A DNA stretch of 64,000 nucleotides from Pannonibacter indicus (GTDB taxonomy: Bacteria; Pseudomonadota; Alphaproteobacteria; Rhizobiales; Stappiaceae). Where the stretch lies: contig NZ_LIPT01000006.1 in NCBI RefSeq assembly GCF_001418225.1, forward strand, positions 1 through 64,000, given 5' to 3'. Of the stretch, positions 61,448 through 64,000 are shown one piece after another (the first letter of the stretch is position 1; each line of letters opens with the position of its first letter). The position numbers were made by a program, and so were the translations under genes. Under the pieces are notes generated by a model. It saw only the letters and a list, made by a program, of their open reading frames with translations, made no database searches and was not told the DNA's origin.

Positions 61448-62371
61448 TCAGTACCGGAAGAAGGCAGGACCACCGAGAGACTGCAGAATCTGACCTGCCT
61501 CGCAGCCAAGCTCGAAGGCATCGTCAACTCCGCCCTCGCGGGTGACGGCATGGTGCTCGCTTCCATCCGGGCGCAGGATAATGCCCCGGAAGCGCAGGCG
61601 GTTCCCGTCAACTTCCGCCAGCCCGCCAATCGGCGTGCGGCAGGAGCCATCCAGCACCGCCAGGAAAGCGCGTTCGGCAGTGAGCCGGATTTCCGTGTCA
61701 CGGTCATGAATGGGAGCGAGCAGCTTCAGCGTCGCCTCGTCATCGATGCGGCTTTCGATGCCGATGGCGCCCTGCCCCACTGCGGGGAGAAAGTCGTCCG
61801 TATCGAGCAGGCTGGTGATGATATGCGCAAGGCCAAGGCGGCGCAGGCCGGCATGGGCCAGAAGCGTGGCATCCACCTGTCCCTCCTCCAGCCGCTTCAG
61901 CCGCGTCTGCACGTTGCCCCGGTACATCACCACCTCGATGTCCGGGCGCAGGCGCTTGATCATCGCCTGACGGCGCAGGGAGGACGAGCCCACCACCGCG
62001 CCCTGCGGCAGATCCATGAGGTGCTTGGCCTTGGGCGAGATGAAGGCATCGCGCACGTCCTCGCGCGGCAGAAAGGCCGTCAACGCCAGCCCCTGCGGCA
62101 GCACGGTGGGCATGTCCTTGGAGGAATGCACGGCCAGATCGATGCGCCGCTCGATCAGGGCCTCTTCGATTTCCTTGGTGAACAGGCCCTTGCCGCCCGC
62201 TTCCGAAAGAGGCCGGTCCTGGATCTGGTCGCCCGAGGTCTTGATCACGACAATCTCGAAGTCGTCCTCCTTGAGGCCATGGGCGGCGGCGAGCCGGTCA
62301 CGGGTTTCATGGGCCTGGGCGAGTGCGAGGGCACTGCCACGCGTTCCGATGCGCAAAGGTTTCGATTGCAA
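61448..62371 (-). CDS. hemC: Porphobilinogen deaminase (hydroxymethylbilane synthase)
   Basis: A 307-residue enzyme that joins four porphobilinogens into hydroxymethylbilane on a dipyrromethane cofactor. Conserved segments are [57 protein letters not shown] (arginine-rich binding site) and [20 protein letters not shown], whose cysteine (about residue 246) carries the cofactor. The start is probably the TTG at 62371, since the conserved N-terminus begins a few codons later; no better ATG is nearby. It is the first gene of the leftward hem run and is divergent from tsaD. Confidence 0.93.
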   Translation of the reverse strand: MQSKPLRIGTRGSALALAQAHETRDRLAAAHGLKEDDFEIVVIKTSGDQIQDRPLSEAGGKGLFTKEIEEALIERRIDLAVHSSKDMPTVLPQGLALTAFLPREDVRDAFISPKAKHLMDLPQGAVVGSSSLRRQAMIKRLRPDIEVVMYRGNVQTRLKRLEEGQVDATLLAHAGLRRLGLAHIITSLLDTDDFLPAVGQGAIGIESRIDDEATLKLLAPIHDRDTEIRLTAERAFLAVLDGSCRTPIGGLAEVDGNRLRFRGIILRPDGSEHHAVTREGGVDDAFELGCEAGQILQSLGGPAFFRY

Positions 62372-62558
62372 GACGAAGGATCCGGGTGCTAGGGGCTGAC
62401 CATTGAATTCATGATGACAATAGGTTCTCTAGCGCCATTGTCCAAGGCGGCACAATCCCGGATTATACGGGGCGGGCCGGATTGGGGCACCGGAGCACCT
62501 TTTGAGACACCGGCAAAGCCCGTGAAACCACGGCAGCCGCGACGGCGGGCAGGACCCC

Positions 62559-63647
62559 ATGCTGACAGTTCTTGGCATCGAAACCAGCTGCGACGAAACC
62601 GCCGCCTCCGTGGTGCGCGGGCCGCAGACGCCCGAAGTCCTCTCCAACGTCATCCGCTCTCAGATTGACGAGCACACCGAGTTCGGCGGCGTGGTGCCGG
62701 AAATCGCCGCCCGCGCCCATATCGCCGTGCTGGACCGGATCGTGGCCGAAGCCATGGCGGAAGCTGGCGTCAGCTTCGATGACATCGACGCGGTGGCCGC
62801 GACCGCGGGCCCCGGCCTCATCGGCGGTGTCATCGTCGGGCTGATGACGGCCAAGTCCATCGCCATGGCTGCGGGAAAGCCGCTCATCGCCGTCAACCAT
62901 CTGGAAGGCCATGCCCTGACGGCGCGCCTCACCGACCAGTTGGACTTCCCCTATCTGCTGCTGCTTGTTTCGGGCGGGCACACCCAGTTCCTGCTGGTCA
63001 CCGGCATTGGTGCCTATGAGCGGCTGGGCAGCACCATCGATGATGCCATCGGCGAGGCCTTCGACAAGACCGCCAAGCTGCTCGGCCTGCCCTATCCGGG
63101 CGGCCCGGCGGTGGAGCGTATGGCCGCGCGCGGTGATGCCGGCCGCTTTGCCCTGCCCCGCCCGCTGATGGACCGGCCCGGCCTCGACATGTCCTTTGCC
63201 GGGCTGAAGACGGCGCTGCGCACCACGGCGCAAAAACTGCAGCCGGTGGACGAGCAGACCGTCTGCGACCTTTGCGCCGGGTTTCAGAAGGCGGTTGCCG
63301 ACGTGCTGGCCATCCGCACCCGCGCCGCCCTTGCCCTGTTCCGCGAGCGGTTTGCCGGGGCGGAACCCGTAATCGTCGTGGCGGGCGGCGTTGCCGCCAA
63401 TGGCGAGATCCGCCGTGCGCTGACATCTGCCGCCGATGCGGCCGGAGCCCGCTTCATCGCCCCTCCGGCCCGGCTGTGCACGGACAACGCCGCCATGATC
63501 GCCTGGGCCGGGATCGAGCACATGGTGGAAGCCCGCCGCACGGGCGCCTCCCTCAACGGCATGTCCTTTTCCCCCCGCCCCCGCTGGCCTCTCGACGAGA
63601 CCTCCGCCGGTCTGCTGGGCGCGGGGAAAAAGGGCGCTAAGGTTTAA
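62559..63647 (+). CDS. tsaD: tRNA N6-adenosine threonylcarbamoyltransferase
   Basis: A 362-residue ASKHA-fold protein that, with TsaB and TsaE, attaches threonylcarbamoyl to A37 of ANN-reading tRNAs. The start [19 protein letters not shown] is typical. The metal ligands are in [12 protein letters not shown], and further motifs are [33 protein letters not shown] and [16 protein letters not shown]. The ATG at 62559 is 187 bp from hemC on the opposite strand, an arrangement seen throughout Alphaproteobacteria. The usual gpsA downstream neighbour is missing; a small DUF2384-like gene follows instead. Confidence 0.95.
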   Translation: MLTVLGIETSCDETAASVVRGPQTPEVLSNVIRSQIDEHTEFGGVVPEIAARAHIAVLDRIVAEAMAEAGVSFDDIDAVAATAGPGLIGGVIVGLMTAKSIAMAAGKPLIAVNHLEGHALTARLTDQLDFPYLLLLVSGGHTQFLLVTGIGAYERLGSTIDDAIGEAFDKTAKLLGLPYPGGPAVERMAARGDAGRFALPRPLMDRPGLDMSFAGLKTALRTTAQKLQPVDEQTVCDLCAGFQKAVADVLAIRTRAALALFRERFAGAEPVIVVAGGVAANGEIRRALTSAADAAGARFIAPPARLCTDNAAMIAWAGIEHMVEARRTGASLNGMSFSPRPRWPLDETSAGLLGAGKKGAKV

Positions 63648-63676
63648 GAACATCAAGGCTCTGAACGAGGCACCAA

Positions 63677-63889
63677 ATGGCAAAGACCCAGAGTGGTGAT
63701 CTTGCGAAAGAGGATATTCTCACCCGCATCGAGACATGGGCAGGCGGAGAAGCTGAGGCTCTGCACTGGTATCGTTCCTGCCCCATTCCAGCTTTCGATG
63801 GCAGGACAGCGGAAGCGCTCGTGAAGGCGGGGCAGTCTTCCGCCATATGGGACTATCTCGACAACTTAGACCGCGGCGCATGTTCATAA
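63677..63889 (+). CDS. Small protein of the MbcA/ParS/Xre antitoxin type (DUF2384-like)
   Basis: A 70-residue protein. Its second half, WYRSCPIPAFDGRTAEALVK followed by SAIWDYLDNLDRGA, matches the toxin-binding DUF2384 motif of Xre/ParS/MbcA antitoxins (W-x5-P-I-P-x-F-x-G-x-T). The DNA-binding part found in full-length antitoxins is missing, since only about 28 residues precede the motif. It follows tsaD by 29 bp. No RES-domain toxin is in the window; the next gene is a NUDIX type. It could be a stand-alone regulator or a remnant. Confidence 0.72.
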   Translation: MAKTQSGDLAKEDILTRIETWAGGEAEALHWYRSCPIPAFDGRTAEALVKAGQSSAIWDYLDNLDRGACS

Positions 63890-63939
63890 CCCGGTTCCCT
63901 TCTCCATCCGGAGTTGCTAGGCAGGGGCGGTTTTGAAGG

Positions 63940-64000
63940 ATGGATACTGCCATGCATGTGCGCCACAAGGCCTATGTCTACCTCACCTGCGGGCGCAAGC
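63940..64000 (+). CDS. NUDIX hydrolase-like gene, 5' end only
   Basis: Only about 20 codons are inside the window. The start MDTAMHVRHKAYVYLTCGRK (or from the ATG at 63952) resembles the first beta strands of NUDIX hydrolases, where a K-x-Y-x-Y-I/L-T-x-G-x-x-L pattern is common. The Nudix box itself would lie beyond the right edge, so the call is tentative. The ATG at 63940 directly abuts the AAGG ribosome site, which makes 63952 the more comfortable start. Confidence 0.45.
   Translation, partial: MDTAMHVRHKAYVYLTCGRK

Noticed and set aside
63637-63846. A minus-strand frame overlapping the end of tsaD and the DUF2384-like gene
   Set aside because: The opposite strand encodes a recognisable antitoxin-type motif; this frame has none.
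1-64000. CRISPR array, prophage or rRNA operon
   Set aside because: No regularly spaced direct repeats, phage structural genes or rRNA sequence were seen anywhere in the window.

Overview
The window is GC-rich chromosomal DNA from an alphaproteobacterium, most likely a member of the Hyphomicrobiales (a Stappiaceae/Pannonibacter-like organism is my best guess, by inference only). The pointers are an Mcd-type methylsuccinyl-CoA dehydrogenase, a DUF2794 protein, a FosX gene placed next to phosphonate genes, and a hemC-hemD-Mic60-hemY cluster opposite tsaD. Apart from one insertion-sequence scar at the left edge, the region is mostly housekeeping and metabolic. No phage, CRISPR array or rRNA was seen.

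Layout. 1-1074: end of an IS3-family element that cuts a chemoreceptor gene. 1.2-12.9 kb: EamA exporter, YihY/BrkB membrane protein, mcd, YkvA-like protein, RNA 2',3'-cyclic phosphodiesterase, aldo/keto reductase, then tesA divergent from a YbbA/YbbP-type ABC system, and a Bax-inhibitor-1 homologue. 13.0-15.1 kb: subtilisin-type autotransporter. 15.1-19.1 kb: DUF2794, a structured small-RNA candidate, an acetyltransferase, ppa, and a reverse-strand run of a YqaA-like protein, dsbB, a small membrane protein and a zinc metallopeptidase. 19.3-22.4 kb: tRNA-Leu(CAA), a cysteine-cluster protein, a cupin and a CYTH-CHAD protein. 22.4-26.4 kb: phnF divergent from fosX, a DUF1045 protein, phnM and phnN, without the C-P lyase core. 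26.4-29.3 kb: AsmA family protein.

29.5-40.3 kb is the most distinctive part. A complete urea ABC importer operon (urtABCDE) is read leftward. Divergent from it is a 1145-residue protein that joins an NCS1 (purine/cytosine permease-like) transporter, an eight-cysteine cluster, two extra membrane helices, a histidine kinase and a receiver. A LuxR-type response regulator follows it. The 363-bp region between the two operons holds three inverted repeats. This looks like a transporter-type sensor for a nitrogenous compound that may control the urea importer.

40.4-45.2 kb: TRIC-type channel, LapA-like protein, ihfB, sppA, an oxidase-like four-helix protein, a lytic transglycosylase and a BamE-like lipoprotein. 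45.5-53.0 kb: a leucine/isovalerate (Liu) operon with its TetR regulator, both methylcrotonyl-CoA carboxylase subunits, an acyl-CoA synthetase, HMG-CoA lyase and methylglutaconyl-CoA hydratase; isovaleryl-CoA dehydrogenase is absent. 53-64 kb: SLC13-type transporter, a membrane protein with a repetitive tail, tRNA-Thr(CGT), then hemY, a Mic60/mitofilin homologue, hemD and hemC leftward, tsaD rightward, a DUF2384-like small protein and the start of a NUDIX gene cut by the window edge.
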